Of a stretch of 64,000 nucleotides of DNA, positions 51,073-61,213 are shown piece by piece. The position numbers were made by a program, and so were the translations under genes. The notes under the pieces are model-generated. The model saw nothing but the letters and a program-made list of their open reading frames with translations. It was not told the DNA's origin and ran no database searches. The first letter of the stretch is position 1. Each line of letters begins with the position of its first letter. Source of the stretch: Limnohabitans sp. 2KL-51 (GTDB lineage: Bacteria; Pseudomonadota; Gammaproteobacteria; Burkholderiales; Burkholderiaceae_C); the NCBI RefSeq assembly GCF_003063645.1, contig NZ_NESJ01000020.1, positions 1 to 64,000 on the forward strand, given 5' to 3'.

Positions 51073-51987
51073 TCACTTGGGTGCGGACGCAGGGCCGGGT
51101 TGGGGAGCGTGGTGGGGGTCGTTTTGGGGTTCGCGGCTCAGGCCATGCAGGCGCGCCACGTCGGCCGCTTGCAGCGTGGCGGACCAGCTTGGGGCGCGGC
51201 GTTCGCGGAAAGCGGCAATGCCTTCAGCGCCTTCGCCGCGCATGCATTGCGCAAAACGCAGCGCCGCGTCGTCGAGCCAGGCACCGAGGCCATGGTCAAG
51301 TGAAGCATCACCGGTCACGTCACGCGACAGCAAAGCCTTGAGCGAGCGGTTGGCCTGCGGGCCGCAAGCCAAAATGCGGTTGAGCCACTGCGCCTGCAGC
51401 GCGTCGAGTGCAGTGCTGTCAGCGGCCAGTGCATCCACCAAGCCCAGCTGCTGGGCCAGCGCACCGCTCACGCGTTCACCGCTCAGCCCCAGGCGCAGCG
51501 CCACACGGCGGCCCACACGGGCCTGCACAAAGGGCGCGATCTGCGCCGGGATCAGGCCCAGGCCGGTTTCGCTCAGGGCAAAGCGGGCGTCATCGGTGGC
51601 CAGCACGATGTCGGCGCAGCAGGCCAGACCCATACCGCCGCCCATGGCCGCACCTTCGACCACCGCCAGCACCGGCATGGGCAGCGCGGTGAGGGCCTGC
51701 AGCAGATGCCCAAAGGCGCGGTTGCGGCTGACCACGGGGTCTTCGCCTTCGTCTGCATTGGCTTGCAAGCGCGACTGAAAGTTGCCCACATTGCCACCCG
51801 CGCAGAAAAAGCCTGCGCTGCCGCGCAGCACCAAGGCCCGCACGGCATCGTTTTGTCCGGCCTGGATGAACACGTGGGCCAGCTCGGCCACCATCTCGGG
51901 CGACAAGGCGTTGCGCGTTTCGGGTCGGTGCAGCGTGATCCAGAAAATGTCGTGCGTGTGCTGCACCAGCAAGTGTTGGTAGTTCAT
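51073..51987 (-). CDS. Enoyl-CoA hydratase (AtuE/LiuC-like)
   Basis: Crotonase-fold hydratase of 304 residues. Oxyanion-hole motifs are CAGGNVGNF (about 62) and EGAAMGGGMGLACCADIVLA, and the acidic residue region is FALSETGLGLIPAQIAPFV. It lies 11 bases after the acyl-CoA dehydrogenase stop and is coupled to the biotin subunit. In atu or liu pathways this position is held by an isohexenyl-glutaconyl-CoA or methylglutaconyl-CoA hydratase. The C-terminus (LHGLSREPQNDPHHAPQPGP) is an extra Pro/His-rich tail. Confidence 0.84.
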   Translation of the reverse strand: MNYQHLLVQHTHDIFWITLHRPETRNALSPEMVAELAHVFIQAGQNDAVRALVLRGSAGFFCAGGNVGNFQSRLQANADEGEDPVVSRNRAFGHLLQALTALPMPVLAVVEGAAMGGGMGLACCADIVLATDDARFALSETGLGLIPAQIAPFVQARVGRRVALRLGLSGERVSGALAQQLGLVDALAADSTALDALQAQWLNRILACGPQANRSLKALLSRDVTGDASLDHGLGAWLDDAALRFAQCMRGEGAEGIAAFRERRAPSWSATLQAADVARLHGLSREPQNDPHHAPQPGPASAPK

Positions 51988-51998
51988 GTTGGTCGCCT

Positions 51999-53165
<1,167 letters not shown>

Positions 53166-53188
53166 GGTCAGGGACTTTCCTCAGAAAT

Positions 53189-54811
53189 TCAGAAACGGGG
53201 CACGGCGAACTGCATCGCGTGCGGGCTGCGGGCAGCGGCTTCGCGCACGGTGGCCAGCACCAGGGCCAGCACATCGCGTGTCTGGCGTGGGTCGATGATG
53301 CCGTCGTCCAGCAAATGGCCGCTGGTGTAGAAGGCACTGGCCTGGCTCTCGAACAGGGCCACGATTTCAGACTTTTGCGCTTGCAGCCGCGCCTCGTCGA
53401 CCGGCTTGCCGCTGCGCTCGGCTTGTTGGCGCGCCACGATGTCGAGCGTGGTGGCTGCCTGCTCGCCGCCCATCACAGCCGATCGGGCGTTGGGCCACGA
53501 GAAACAAAAGCGCGGGTGAAAGGCGCGCCCGCACATGCCGTAATTGCCCGCGCCAAACGACGCGCCGCAGTGCAGAGTGATGTGGGGCACTTGCGAGTTG
53601 CTCAGCGCCTGGATCATCTTGGCCCCGTGCTTGATCATGCCGGACTCTTCGGAGGAGCGGCCCACGATAAAGCCGGTGGTGTTTTGCAAAAACACAATGG
53701 GCGTGCCCGATTGGTTGCACAGGTGGATGAACTGCGCCCCTTTGGTCGCGCCCGCCGGGTCGATGGGGCCGTTGTTGGTGATGAAGGCCACCGCATAGCC
53801 GTCGATGCGGGCGTGGCCGCACACGGTAGCGCTGCCGTAATCGGGTTTGAAGTCGAGCCAGGCCGAGTCGTCCACCAAGCGCGCAATGACTTCGCGCATG
53901 TCGATCGGCTGGCGGTGTTCCAGCACCATCACGCCAGCCAGTTCGTCGGGCGACAGACGGGGTGGGCGCGAGGCTTGCGTGGGCGCGGCCACGGCAGCAC
54001 GCGGCCAGTCGATGGCAGCAAGCACGTCGCGGGCCAGGGCAATTGCGTGCGCGTCGTTTTGCGCCACGTATTCGGCCAGGCCGCTGACGGTGGCGTGCAT
54101 GTCGGTGCCGCCCAGCGCTTCGTCGGTCGCAATCTCGCCGGTGGCCGCTTTGAGCAGGGGCGGGCCTGCCAAAAAGGCCTTGGCCTGACCGCGCACCATG
54201 ATCACGTAGTCTGACAGACCCGGCATGTACGCCCCGCCAGCGGTGGACGAGCCGTGCACCACCGTGAGCACCGGCAGGCCGGCCGCTGACAGGCGCGCCA
54301 GGTTGTAAAACATGCCGCCGCCCCGGATGAATTTCTCGACGCGGTACTTGCGCAAGTTGGAGCCCGCCGACTCCACCAGGTGCACAAAAGGCAGCTTGTT
54401 TTGCAGCGCGATCTCTTGGCAGCGCATGAGCTTTTGGTTGCCCGCTTCGGTCAAGGCCCCGGCGTCGATGCCCGAGTCGGTCACCACCACCATGCAGCGC
54501 ACGCCGCTGACCTGGCCAATGCCCGCCAGCTGCGAACCACCGGGCACACAACGCGTCAGGTCGGGGTCGTCCATACCGTAACCTGCCAGCGTGGCCAGTG
54601 GCAAAAACGGGGCGCCGGGGTCCAGCAGCTGCGCCAGCCGCTCACGCGGCAGCAAGGCACCGCGTTTGGCAAAGCGCGCAGCCGATTGGGCTGAGGCGTC
54701 GCTGGCGCGCTGCTCCAGCGCATGCAAGGCGTCAATCAAGGCCAGCATGCCTTGGCGCTGCGCCGCAAAGGCTTCGGAGGCCGGATGGATCTGGGTCTGA
54801 AAAGCGGTCAT
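53189..54811 (-). CDS. Acyl-CoA carboxylase carboxyltransferase beta subunit (AtuC-like)
   Basis: Carboxyltransferase subunit of 540 residues with two crotonase-like halves. The N-terminal half has VHLVESAGSNLR, GGGMFYNLARLSAAGLPVLTVVHGSSTAGGAYMPGLSDYVIMV and FLAGPPLLKAATGEIATDEALGG. The C-terminal half has FITNNGPIDPAGATKGAQFIHLC, LQNTTGFIVG and GAGNYGMCGRAFHPRF. The HGSSTAGGAY and GLSDY wording is closer to geranyl-CoA carboxylase than to methylcrotonyl-CoA carboxylase, though this was judged from memory of the families. First gene of the operon; no clear Shine-Dalgarno. Confidence 0.86.
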   Translation of the reverse strand: MTAFQTQIHPASEAFAAQRQGMLALIDALHALEQRASDASAQSAARFAKRGALLPRERLAQLLDPGAPFLPLATLAGYGMDDPDLTRCVPGGSQLAGIGQVSGVRCMVVVTDSGIDAGALTEAGNQKLMRCQEIALQNKLPFVHLVESAGSNLRKYRVEKFIRGGGMFYNLARLSAAGLPVLTVVHGSSTAGGAYMPGLSDYVIMVRGQAKAFLAGPPLLKAATGEIATDEALGGTDMHATVSGLAEYVAQNDAHAIALARDVLAAIDWPRAAVAAPTQASRPPRLSPDELAGVMVLEHRQPIDMREVIARLVDDSAWLDFKPDYGSATVCGHARIDGYAVAFITNNGPIDPAGATKGAQFIHLCNQSGTPIVFLQNTTGFIVGRSSEESGMIKHGAKMIQALSNSQVPHITLHCGASFGAGNYGMCGRAFHPRFCFSWPNARSAVMGGEQAATTLDIVARQQAERSGKPVDEARLQAQKSEIVALFESQASAFYTSGHLLDDGIIDPRQTRDVLALVLATVREAAARSPHAMQFAVPRF

Positions 54812-54851
54812 GCACCGATTGCAGCGCAGCCCACGCGCCGTGACCATGCCT

Positions 54852-54890
54852 GGAAAGCCCGATGTGCATAATGTGCACATGGTGCTTTCC
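54852..54890. promoter_or_regulatory. 39-bp palindrome between the atu-like operon and iclR
   Basis: Imperfect palindrome centred on base 54871 with 16 of 19 complementary pairs. Outer arms GGAAAGC (54852-54858) and GCTTTCC (54884-54890), inner arms ATGTGCA (54862-54868) and TGCACAT (54874-54880). It lies in the 93-bp divergent intergenic region, 40 bases from the carboxyltransferase start and 14 from the IclR start. IclR regulators bind such palindromes as dimers or tetramers, so this is the probable operator for both directions. Confidence 0.7.
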
Positions 54891-54904
54891 CTGATGTTTT
54901 ACCC

Positions 54905-55666
54905 ATGAGCAGCCTGCCTCAAGCTGGACCACGCCCGGGCGCACAAAGCATCGACCGTGCCATGGGCTTGGTGAACCTGGTCGCCCGACACCACGATCTG
55001 GGAATCAGCCTGCAAGCCATTGTGCAGGCCAGCGGCTTGGACCGAACCACCATCTGGCGCATGCTCAGCAACTTGCAGCACGCCGGGCTGATCGAGCGCG
55101 ATGCACAAAGCGGCCTCTACACCCTGGGCGTGCAGGCCACGGCCTGGGGGGCCGCGAGTCTGGGGCAGGCGGCGTTGATCCGCCAATGTCAGCCGGCCAT
55201 GAAGACCCTGGCGCGCCTGAGTGGTGACAACGTTTTTTTGGTGCTGCGGCTAGGCGACTACAGCCATTGCCTGCATTTGGAGCAGGGTGAGCATGCCGTG
55301 CCTGCATTTCGCCAGACCGTGGGCGAGACGCGTTTGCTGGGTCTTGGCGTGGCCAGCATCGCCATGCTGGCGGCATTGGACGAGCCCACAGTCCAATTGC
55401 ACCTTGCGCAGCACCGCGAAACCTATGAGCTGGAAGGCGTCACGCGCGCGCAACTCATGCGTTGGGTGCAAAGCACACGCCAGCGCGGCTTTGCTTACCG
55501 AAACACGGCGGGCATCGCCGCGCTGGGATTGCATTGGCAGTTGGGTGGCGTCGCAGTGGCGGCGCTGTCGATTGGTGCTTCTCGCGTGCGCCTGCCACTC
55601 AGCCGAGCGGCAGAGCTGGCGGGGCTGATGCGTCTTCACTGGCCCACGTTAAAGGGCAGTGTCTGA
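54905..55666 (+). CDS. IclR-family transcriptional regulator
   Basis: Regulator of 253 residues with an N-terminal winged helix (about 15-75: SIDRAMGLVNLVARHHDLGISLQAIVQASGLDRTTIWRMLSNLQHAGL) and an IclR effector domain (about 90-245) containing FRQTVGETRLLGLGVASIAMLAAL. Transcribed divergently from the atu-like operon across a 93-bp gap with a large palindrome, which makes it the likely local regulator. The Bug gene 98 bp downstream could be a second target. Confidence 0.9.
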   Translation: MSSLPQAGPRPGAQSIDRAMGLVNLVARHHDLGISLQAIVQASGLDRTTIWRMLSNLQHAGLIERDAQSGLYTLGVQATAWGAASLGQAALIRQCQPAMKTLARLSGDNVFLVLRLGDYSHCLHLEQGEHAVPAFRQTVGETRLLGLGVASIAMLAALDEPTVQLHLAQHRETYELEGVTRAQLMRWVQSTRQRGFAYRNTAGIAALGLHWQLGGVAVAALSIGASRVRLPLSRAAELAGLMRLHWPTLKGSV

Positions 55667-55740
55667 GTGAGTCGTTGGCACCTTTTGCCAGCGGTTTTGT
55701 GCTTTTCAGCCATTTGAGTCGCCCGCTGTCGCCCTTAACC

Positions 55741-55754
55741 TGTGTTTATACACA
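55741..55754. promoter_or_regulatory. 14-bp palindrome abutting the Bug gene RBS
   Basis: TGTGTTTATACACA pairs at 6 of 7 positions and directly precedes the AAGGAGA ribosome binding site of the Bug gene. It could be an operator or a structured leader element. It does not match the 39-bp palindrome of the neighbouring divergent promoter. Confidence 0.35.
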
Positions 55755-55764
55755 AGGAGACATT

Positions 55765-56754
55765 ATGAGCACATCCCTATTCCCGGTTGACCGCAGGCAG
55801 GCATTGGTGGCTTTGTCGGCCATGGCGGTGGGTGGTTCGGCCCTGGCCCAGAGCCGACCTGCAGAGTCGTTCCCGACCAAGCCGATCCAGTTGGTGCTGC
55901 CATTTCCGCCCGGCGGCTCGATGGACCCGATCTTTCGTACGCTGGCCGACGCCGCGTCCAAAGAACTGGGCCAACCCGTGGTGCTGATGCACAAGCCCGG
56001 CGCCGGCGGTGTGATGGGTACGGCGGCGCTCGCGAGCATGCCCGAGTCCGACGGCTACACGGTGGCCGTCATGCACAACTCGGTGATCCGCGCGCCACTG
56101 GTGCAAAAGGTCAACTTCGATCCGCTCAAAGACTTCACCTACCTGATTGGCTTGTTCAATCTGACCACCGGCATTTGCGTGGCCGCCGATGCGCCATGGC
56201 AGACGCTGGGCGACTTGCTGGCCGACGCCAAGAAGCGCCAAGGCGCGATCAGCTGGGGCACGGTGGGGGCCATCAGCATCAACCGCATCGTGGCCGAGCG
56301 ATTGGCCAAAATGGCGGGAACCTCGTTCAACATGGTGCCTTTTAAGGGCGGCGGCGAGGCCTTCACCGCGCTGATCGGGCGGCATCTTGATGTGTATGGC
56401 GACCCGGGTTTTGGTGCGCAGGTGCGCGGTGGCAAGGCCCGCTTGTTGGCCACTTTCACGCAAGAGCCTCTCAAAGGCTACCCGGGCGTGCCCACCGTCA
56501 AGGCCTCGGGCTTTGACATCACCATCGACTCGCCTATGGGCTTGGTCGCACCCAAGAACCTGCCGCCTGCCATTGCAGCCAAGTTGGCGGCGGCCTTTCG
56601 CAAAGCATCGGCAGATGTAGCGCACCAAACTCAGCTGGAGAGCTTTGACATGCAGCCCAACCTGATGACGGGCGAGGTTTACACCGCCTATGCCCGCACG
56701 GCGTATGAGCGCGATGCCAAGATGCTCAAGGACATTGGCTTCAAGCTGGACTGA
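55765..56754 (+). CDS. Bug/TctC-family solute receptor
   Basis: Periplasmic receptor of 329 residues with a signal peptide ending ALAQ near residue 29, which contains an Arg-Arg pair (PVDRRQALVALSA) that resembles a Tat-like signal without the full motif. The Bug loop is FPTKPIQLVLPFPPGGSMDPIFRTLA and HKPGAGGVMGTAALA. AAGGAGA lies before the ATG. It is followed eight bases later by a hotdog thioesterase gene, so receptor and thioesterases may be cotranscribed. Confidence 0.9.
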   Translation: MSTSLFPVDRRQALVALSAMAVGGSALAQSRPAESFPTKPIQLVLPFPPGGSMDPIFRTLADAASKELGQPVVLMHKPGAGGVMGTAALASMPESDGYTVAVMHNSVIRAPLVQKVNFDPLKDFTYLIGLFNLTTGICVAADAPWQTLGDLLADAKKRQGAISWGTVGAISINRIVAERLAKMAGTSFNMVPFKGGGEAFTALIGRHLDVYGDPGFGAQVRGGKARLLATFTQEPLKGYPGVPTVKASGFDITIDSPMGLVAPKNLPPAIAAKLAAAFRKASADVAHQTQLESFDMQPNLMTGEVYTAYARTAYERDAKMLKDIGFKLD

Positions 56755-56761
56755 CACCACG

Positions 56762-57175
56762 ATGAAACCCGTCACCTCGGATGACCCGCTGGCAGTTTTT
56801 GCTAAGACGCCGTTCACGCGGCTGCTGGGCATGCAGCGTAATTTTTCGGAAGGCGGCAAGGCACAAATATCGCTCGACCCGCATGCTGATTTGGGCAATG
56901 TGATCGGCGCTGTGCACGGCGGCGTTGTGGTCACGCTGCTCGATGTGGTCATGGCCAGCGCTGCGATCTCGCGGGTGAATTTTCAGAAAACCGTGGTGAC
57001 TTTGAACCTGAACACCAGCTTCCTGGAGCCCGGCCGTGGCGTGCTGATCGCGCAAGGCGAGGTGGTGGACTGTGATGACGATGTTGCCTGGTGCCAGGCC
57101 TGCGTGCTGGATGCGCAAGGCCGTCTGGTGGCCAAGGCGCATGGCTCGTTCAGGTATTTGCCCCGCCCGCAGTGA
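56762..57175 (+). CDS. PaaI-family acyl-CoA thioesterase
   Basis: Hotdog-fold thioesterase of 137 residues, hydrolysing acyl-CoA to release CoA. The HGGVVVTLLDVVMASAAI segment (about 47-64) is the PaaI catalytic helix with its Gly-Gly and Asp, followed by VVTLNLNTSFLEPG and LVAKAHGSFRYLP at the end. It overlaps no neighbour and lies directly ahead of a shorter relative at 57206. Confidence 0.86.
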   Translation: MKPVTSDDPLAVFAKTPFTRLLGMQRNFSEGGKAQISLDPHADLGNVIGAVHGGVVVTLLDVVMASAAISRVNFQKTVVTLNLNTSFLEPGRGVLIAQGEVVDCDDDVAWCQACVLDAQGRLVAKAHGSFRYLPRPQ

Positions 57176-57205
57176 AGCTAACTGTTCGCGCACACAAGGA
57201 CAAGC

Positions 57206-57505
57206 ATGAGCCATCCCCATCAACCACAAGCCCTTTTGCCGCGTAACGCTGTGATGGTCTTGCTCGACGAGGCCATGGTCCGGGTGGCGTTGGACAAGGT
57301 CAATGCGGGCCGCGATATCCCTCGCGAGGTGGTCGCGGTGGACATGCACCTGTCGTTCATGAAAAGCGCCGAGGGGCCGCTGGTGGCCACGGCTCAGGTG
57401 GTGGGCGGTGGCAAGACCATGTGCTTTTGTGAAGCGCAGCTGCGCAATGCGCAAACCGAGTTGGTGGCCCAGGCCATGGGCACTTACCGTGTCCAGGCGC
57501 TTTAA
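57206..57505 (+). CDS. Short PaaI-like hotdog protein, N-terminus missing
   Basis: A 99-residue protein that aligns with the last two thirds of PaaI thioesterases: [65 protein letters not shown]. The usual opening of about 40 residues with the HGG turn is absent and replaced by [17 protein letters not shown]. Either it is a truncated copy or it pairs with the full-length protein from the previous gene. Its TAA shares bases with the stop codon of the convergent acuI gene (TTAA). Confidence 0.68.
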   Translation: MSHPHQPQALLPRNAVMVLLDEAMVRVALDKVNAGRDIPREVVAVDMHLSFMKSAEGPLVATAQVVGGGKTMCFCEAQLRNAQTELVAQAMGTYRVQAL

Positions 57506-58488
57506 CGGTTCACGTTCACCACCACCCGCCCGCGCACCTGTCCGGCCAAAATCTCCGCGCCCAAGCCAATCGCGTCGGCCAAACCCACTTCGCGGGTCAT
57601 GCGCTCCAGTTGTGCGGTGTCCAGATCTTGGGCCAAACGGGCCCAAGCCGTTTCGCGCACGGCACGCGGGGCCATCACGCTGTCGATGCCCGCCAGAGTC
57701 ACCCCCCGCAAGATGAAGGGCGCAACGCTCGATGGAAAGTCCATGCCTTGGGCCAGGCCGCAGGCGGTGACCACGCCGCCGTATTTCGTGCTGGCGCAGG
57801 CGTTGGCCAGCGTGTGGCTGCCCACGGTATCGACCACGCCCGCCCAGCGCTCTTTGGCCAGCGGTTTGCCGGGGGCCGACAGTTCGGCCCGGTCCATCAC
57901 GTCTGCCGCGCCCAGCTGGCGCAGGTAATCGGCTTCTTGCAGGCGGCCGGTGCTGGCCACTACGCGATAGCCCAGTTTGGCCAGCAAGGCAATCGCCACG
58001 CTGCCCACGCCGCCGCCCGCACCCGTGACCAAGATGTCGCCCTTGTCAGGCGTGACGCCGTGCTTTTGCAGCGCCATCACGCACAGCATGGCGGTGTAAC
58101 CGGCCGTACCAATGGCCATGGCCTGGCGCGGGGTGAAAGCAGCAGGCAGTTTGACCAGCCAGTCGCCCTTGAGGCGCGCCTTTTGCGCCAGACCGCCGCT
58201 GTGGCTCTCGCCCACGCCCCAGCCGTTCAGCACGACTTGGTCGCCCGCTTTGAACAGCGGGTGCTGGCTGTCTGTCACTGTGCCTGCCAAATCAATGCCG
58301 GGGGTGAGCGGAAATTTGCGCACCACTGGGCTTTTTCCGGTGATGGCCAGGCCATCTTTGTAGTTGACGGTGGAGTAGTCCACCTGCACCGTCACGTCGC
58401 CTTCGGGCAAGGCGCTGTCTTCCAACGTCTTCACGGTGCAGCGGTAACCGGCGTCGTCTTTTTCAATTTGCAGGGCTTGGTAAGTCAT
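57502..58488 (-). CDS. Acrylyl-CoA reductase, AcuI/YhdH family
   Basis: Zinc-independent medium-chain reductase of 328 residues that reduces acrylyl-CoA to propionyl-CoA with NADPH. Family features: [52 protein letters not shown], the cofactor motif [22 protein letters not shown] and [16 protein letters not shown]. Length equals AcuI/YhdH. It is single, minus strand, and converges with the short hotdog gene. It could detoxify acrylyl-CoA formed by local acyl-CoA dehydrogenases. Confidence 0.9.
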   Translation of the reverse strand: MTYQALQIEKDDAGYRCTVKTLEDSALPEGDVTVQVDYSTVNYKDGLAITGKSPVVRKFPLTPGIDLAGTVTDSQHPLFKAGDQVVLNGWGVGESHSGGLAQKARLKGDWLVKLPAAFTPRQAMAIGTAGYTAMLCVMALQKHGVTPDKGDILVTGAGGGVGSVAIALLAKLGYRVVASTGRLQEADYLRQLGAADVMDRAELSAPGKPLAKERWAGVVDTVGSHTLANACASTKYGGVVTACGLAQGMDFPSSVAPFILRGVTLAGIDSVMAPRAVRETAWARLAQDLDTAQLERMTREVGLADAIGLGAEILAGQVRGRVVVNVNR

Positions 58489-58546
58489 GGAGGTCTTTCT
58501 ATCGAAGGGTTCAATTGTCTTTTGTAGGCGCGGTGGTTTTAGGGCT

Positions 58547-59437
58547 TCATTTTCGGTTGACCAGCACGATGCCCACCGCCACCAGCGTCAAGGACAGCAC
58601 CAGGGTCAGGGTCACGGCTTCGCCCAGCCAAAGCATGCCAAACAGCAAGGCGAACAGCGGTGTGAGGAAGACAAAGGCCGAGATCTTGGTGGCAGGGTAG
58701 TGGCCCAGCATCCACATCCAGGCCAGGTAACTGGCGAATGCGCCGATCACGGTTTGTACGGCCACCGAGCCCATCGCAAAGCCGCTCCAGTGGCCATCCC
58801 AAGGCTCGCCCATGCCGTGTGACAGCAATAACAACACCATGGTGCTCACGGCCAGTTGGTAAAACAACAGTTTCTCGGCTGCAAGCCGCGTGAGGTTGGC
58901 TGCGCGAATGGCTACCGTTGTCAGGCCCCACAGGGCGCCAGCCGCCAGGCCCATCAGGTCGCCCATGGCCCCGCCACCACCAAAACCTTCGCGCAGGGCG
59001 AACACCACGGCCGCAAAAGCGCAGGCCATGCCCAGCCACTGCAGCGGCCGCAGGCGTTCGGTGCGGATGAAAAAAGGCAGTAAGGCCGCCACCCAAAAGG
59101 GCGAGGTGTACAAAAACACCGTCAGCCGCGAAGCCGAGGTGTGCTGCAGGCCGATATAAATGAAGGCAAACTCCACAGCAAACAGGCAGCCGACCAGCAA
59201 ACCGGCCCACAGGCTACCGTCGCGATCAAACAGGCGCACCCCGCGCCGCTGGCACCACAGCCACAGCAGCAGCGTGGCCCCCACGCCGCGCACCGCCGAC
59301 TGGAAGACAGGCGGCAATTCGGCCACGGTGGCTTTGACCAAAACCTGCTGAAAACCCCAAAACATGCAGCACATCAGCAAAATGCCCACGGCCAGGCCGT
59401 CCAGGTGGTCTTTGCGGGGTCGGGGCGAAAAGCTCAT
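58547..59437 (-). CDS. EamA/DMT-family transporter
   Basis: Inner-membrane protein of 296 residues with ten predicted helices in two EamA repeats. Repeat 1 holds [34 protein letters not shown]; repeat 2 starts near [24 protein letters not shown] and ends [25 protein letters not shown]. Such proteins export metabolites or amino acids; the substrate is unknown. It is transcribed divergently from phoD across about 130 bases. Confidence 0.9.
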   Translation of the reverse strand: MSFSPRPRKDHLDGLAVGILLMCCMFWGFQQVLVKATVAELPPVFQSAVRGVGATLLLWLWCQRRGVRLFDRDGSLWAGLLVGCLFAVEFAFIYIGLQHTSASRLTVFLYTSPFWVAALLPFFIRTERLRPLQWLGMACAFAAVVFALREGFGGGGAMGDLMGLAAGALWGLTTVAIRAANLTRLAAEKLLFYQLAVSTMVLLLLSHGMGEPWDGHWSGFAMGSVAVQTVIGAFASYLAWMWMLGHYPATKISAFVFLTPLFALLFGMLWLGEAVTLTLVLSLTLVAVGIVLVNRK

Positions 59438-59568
59438 GCCGTGAATTGTGCCGCCACCTGACTGCTTGCCCTGTCGCCCGCGATGCGCCCGGTTACCATG
59501 GAAAAAAGCACCACCTTCAAATCACCTGCCGAATCAACGACTGTGCTTTCACCCCATCTGCCAACGCC

Positions 59569-61146
59569 ATGACCCAGCTCATCCACCACAGCACGTCCTG
59601 GTCGCGCCGCGATATGCACCGCATGGCGCTGGCGGCTGCCTTGGTCCCGTGGCTGTCTCCCGGCGCGCAAGCGCAAAGCGCGCCGCCGCGTTGGCGGGTT
59701 TTCCCCTTCAGCTTGGGCGTGGCCAGTGGCCAGCCACAGCCACGCAGCGTGGTGCTGTGGACGCGATTGCTCATCGACGAAGCCGATGCCGCCCGCCAGG
59801 CATCGGGCGCGCCCGTGGTGTGTGAGCTGTTTGCCGACGAGGCTTTGCGACAGCCTGTTCGCCAATGGACATTGACCACCGACGCCCGCCGGGGCCACAG
59901 CCTGCATGTGCTGGCCGATGGGCTGCAGCCAGGGCGGCATTATTGGTACCGTTTTGTCAGCGGCAACGCCGTCAGCCCGGTGGGCCGCACCCGCACCAGC
60001 CCGGCTTTGAGTGAGGCCGTCCGCCGCTTGCGATTGGGCTTGGCGTCTTGTCAGCATTACGAGCAAGGCCACTTCGCTGCGCACCGCGACATGGCCGCGC
60101 AAGACCTGGACCTGGTGCTCTTTGTGGGCGACTACATCTACGAAAGCAGCAACAAGCAATACAAGATCCGGGCCCACGAAAGCGGCATACCCGACACGCT
60201 GGAGGCGTACCGCGCCCGTCACGCGCACTACAAGAGCGATGCCCACTTGCAGGCCTGCCACGCCGCACACCCTTGGCTCATGACCTGGGACGATCACGAG
60301 GTGGTGAACGACTACGCCAACGACCTGGACCGCAACTTCACCGACCCGGCGGTGTTCTTGCAGCGCCGGGCGGCGGCCTACCAAGCTTACTTTGAGCACA
60401 TGCCCCTGCGCTTGGGGCCCGACCCGCAGCAGCCCAGCCAGATGCGCATCCACGACCGCATGGCCTGGGGCACTCTGGCCGACCTGTGGACCCTGGACTG
60501 CCGCCAACACCGCGATCACCAGGCCTGCCCCGACCTGATGCGTGGCGGCGGTCGTGTGGTCATGGGCTGTGACGCGCTGGCCGACCCGGCGCGCAGCATG
60601 CTGGGCCAAGCGCAAGAGCAATGGCTGACGGCGGGCCTGACGCAAAGCAAGCGGCGCTGGAAGCTGCTGGCGCAGTCCACCTTGATGGTCAGCAGCGGTG
60701 TTCAGACCCCCTTGGGGCGCAGCGCCTTCACCGACGGCTGGGACGGTTACCCGCAAGCACGCGCACGCCTCTTGCAGACCGTGGCCGATGCGCGACTGAG
60801 CGATGTGGTCATTCTCGGCGGCGATGTGCACGCCAACGTGGCCGCGCAGTTGCGCGTGCGGCCGGGCGATGAGCGCTCGCCCGTGGTGGCCAGTGAGCTG
60901 GTCACCACCTCGGTGTCTACCCGGGGCATGTCGCCCAAAGTCATGGCACAAATCCAGCGTGACAACCCGGACATCCGCTATGCCCGCTCAGACGAGCGGG
61001 GCTTCACCTTGATTGACATCCGGCCCGATCGGCTGGCAGCTCAGTTTTTGACCACCCCGCACCCGGCCCAGCCCGACGCTCGGCTGGCGCTGCAAGGGCG
61101 CTGGACGGTGCGCCAGGGCGTGGCGGGCGTCGAGCCGGGTTCTTGA
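59569..61146 (+). CDS. Alkaline phosphatase D family protein
   Basis: Secreted phosphodiesterase/phosphatase of 525 residues, exported by Tat as shown by SRRDMHRMALAAALVPWL in the signal peptide. The PhoD N-terminal Ig-like domain (about 40-130) contains FSLGVASGQPQPRSVVLWTRL. The metallophosphatase core has LGLASCQHYEQGHFAAHRDM (metal-bridging Cys region), FVGDYIYESS, TWDDHEVVNDYAND and VILGGDVHANV. It acts in the periplasm on phosphate esters with Ca and Fe. The longer frame upstream adds no signal sequence, so I used the ATG at 59569. Confidence 0.9.
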   Translation: MTQLIHHSTSWSRRDMHRMALAAALVPWLSPGAQAQSAPPRWRVFPFSLGVASGQPQPRSVVLWTRLLIDEADAARQASGAPVVCELFADEALRQPVRQWTLTTDARRGHSLHVLADGLQPGRHYWYRFVSGNAVSPVGRTRTSPALSEAVRRLRLGLASCQHYEQGHFAAHRDMAAQDLDLVLFVGDYIYESSNKQYKIRAHESGIPDTLEAYRARHAHYKSDAHLQACHAAHPWLMTWDDHEVVNDYANDLDRNFTDPAVFLQRRAAAYQAYFEHMPLRLGPDPQQPSQMRIHDRMAWGTLADLWTLDCRQHRDHQACPDLMRGGGRVVMGCDALADPARSMLGQAQEQWLTAGLTQSKRRWKLLAQSTLMVSSGVQTPLGRSAFTDGWDGYPQARARLLQTVADARLSDVVILGGDVHANVAAQLRVRPGDERSPVVASELVTTSVSTRGMSPKVMAQIQRDNPDIRYARSDERGFTLIDIRPDRLAAQFLTTPHPAQPDARLALQGRWTVRQGVAGVEPGS

Positions 61147-61156
61147 AAAGGCCCGG

Positions 61157-61189
61157 CCGCATCCAAGGGTTACCATGCGGTCTTTTTTT
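61157..61189 (+). terminator. Intrinsic terminator after phoD
   Basis: CCGCAT and ATGCGG form a 6-bp stem (extended by a G-T pair) around a 12-base loop, followed by TC and a run of seven T. It lies 11 bases after the phoD stop codon and 25 before the TetR gene. Confidence 0.8.
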
Positions 61190-61213
61190 AGGCTGCATGG
61201 CTAGAATCGGTGA

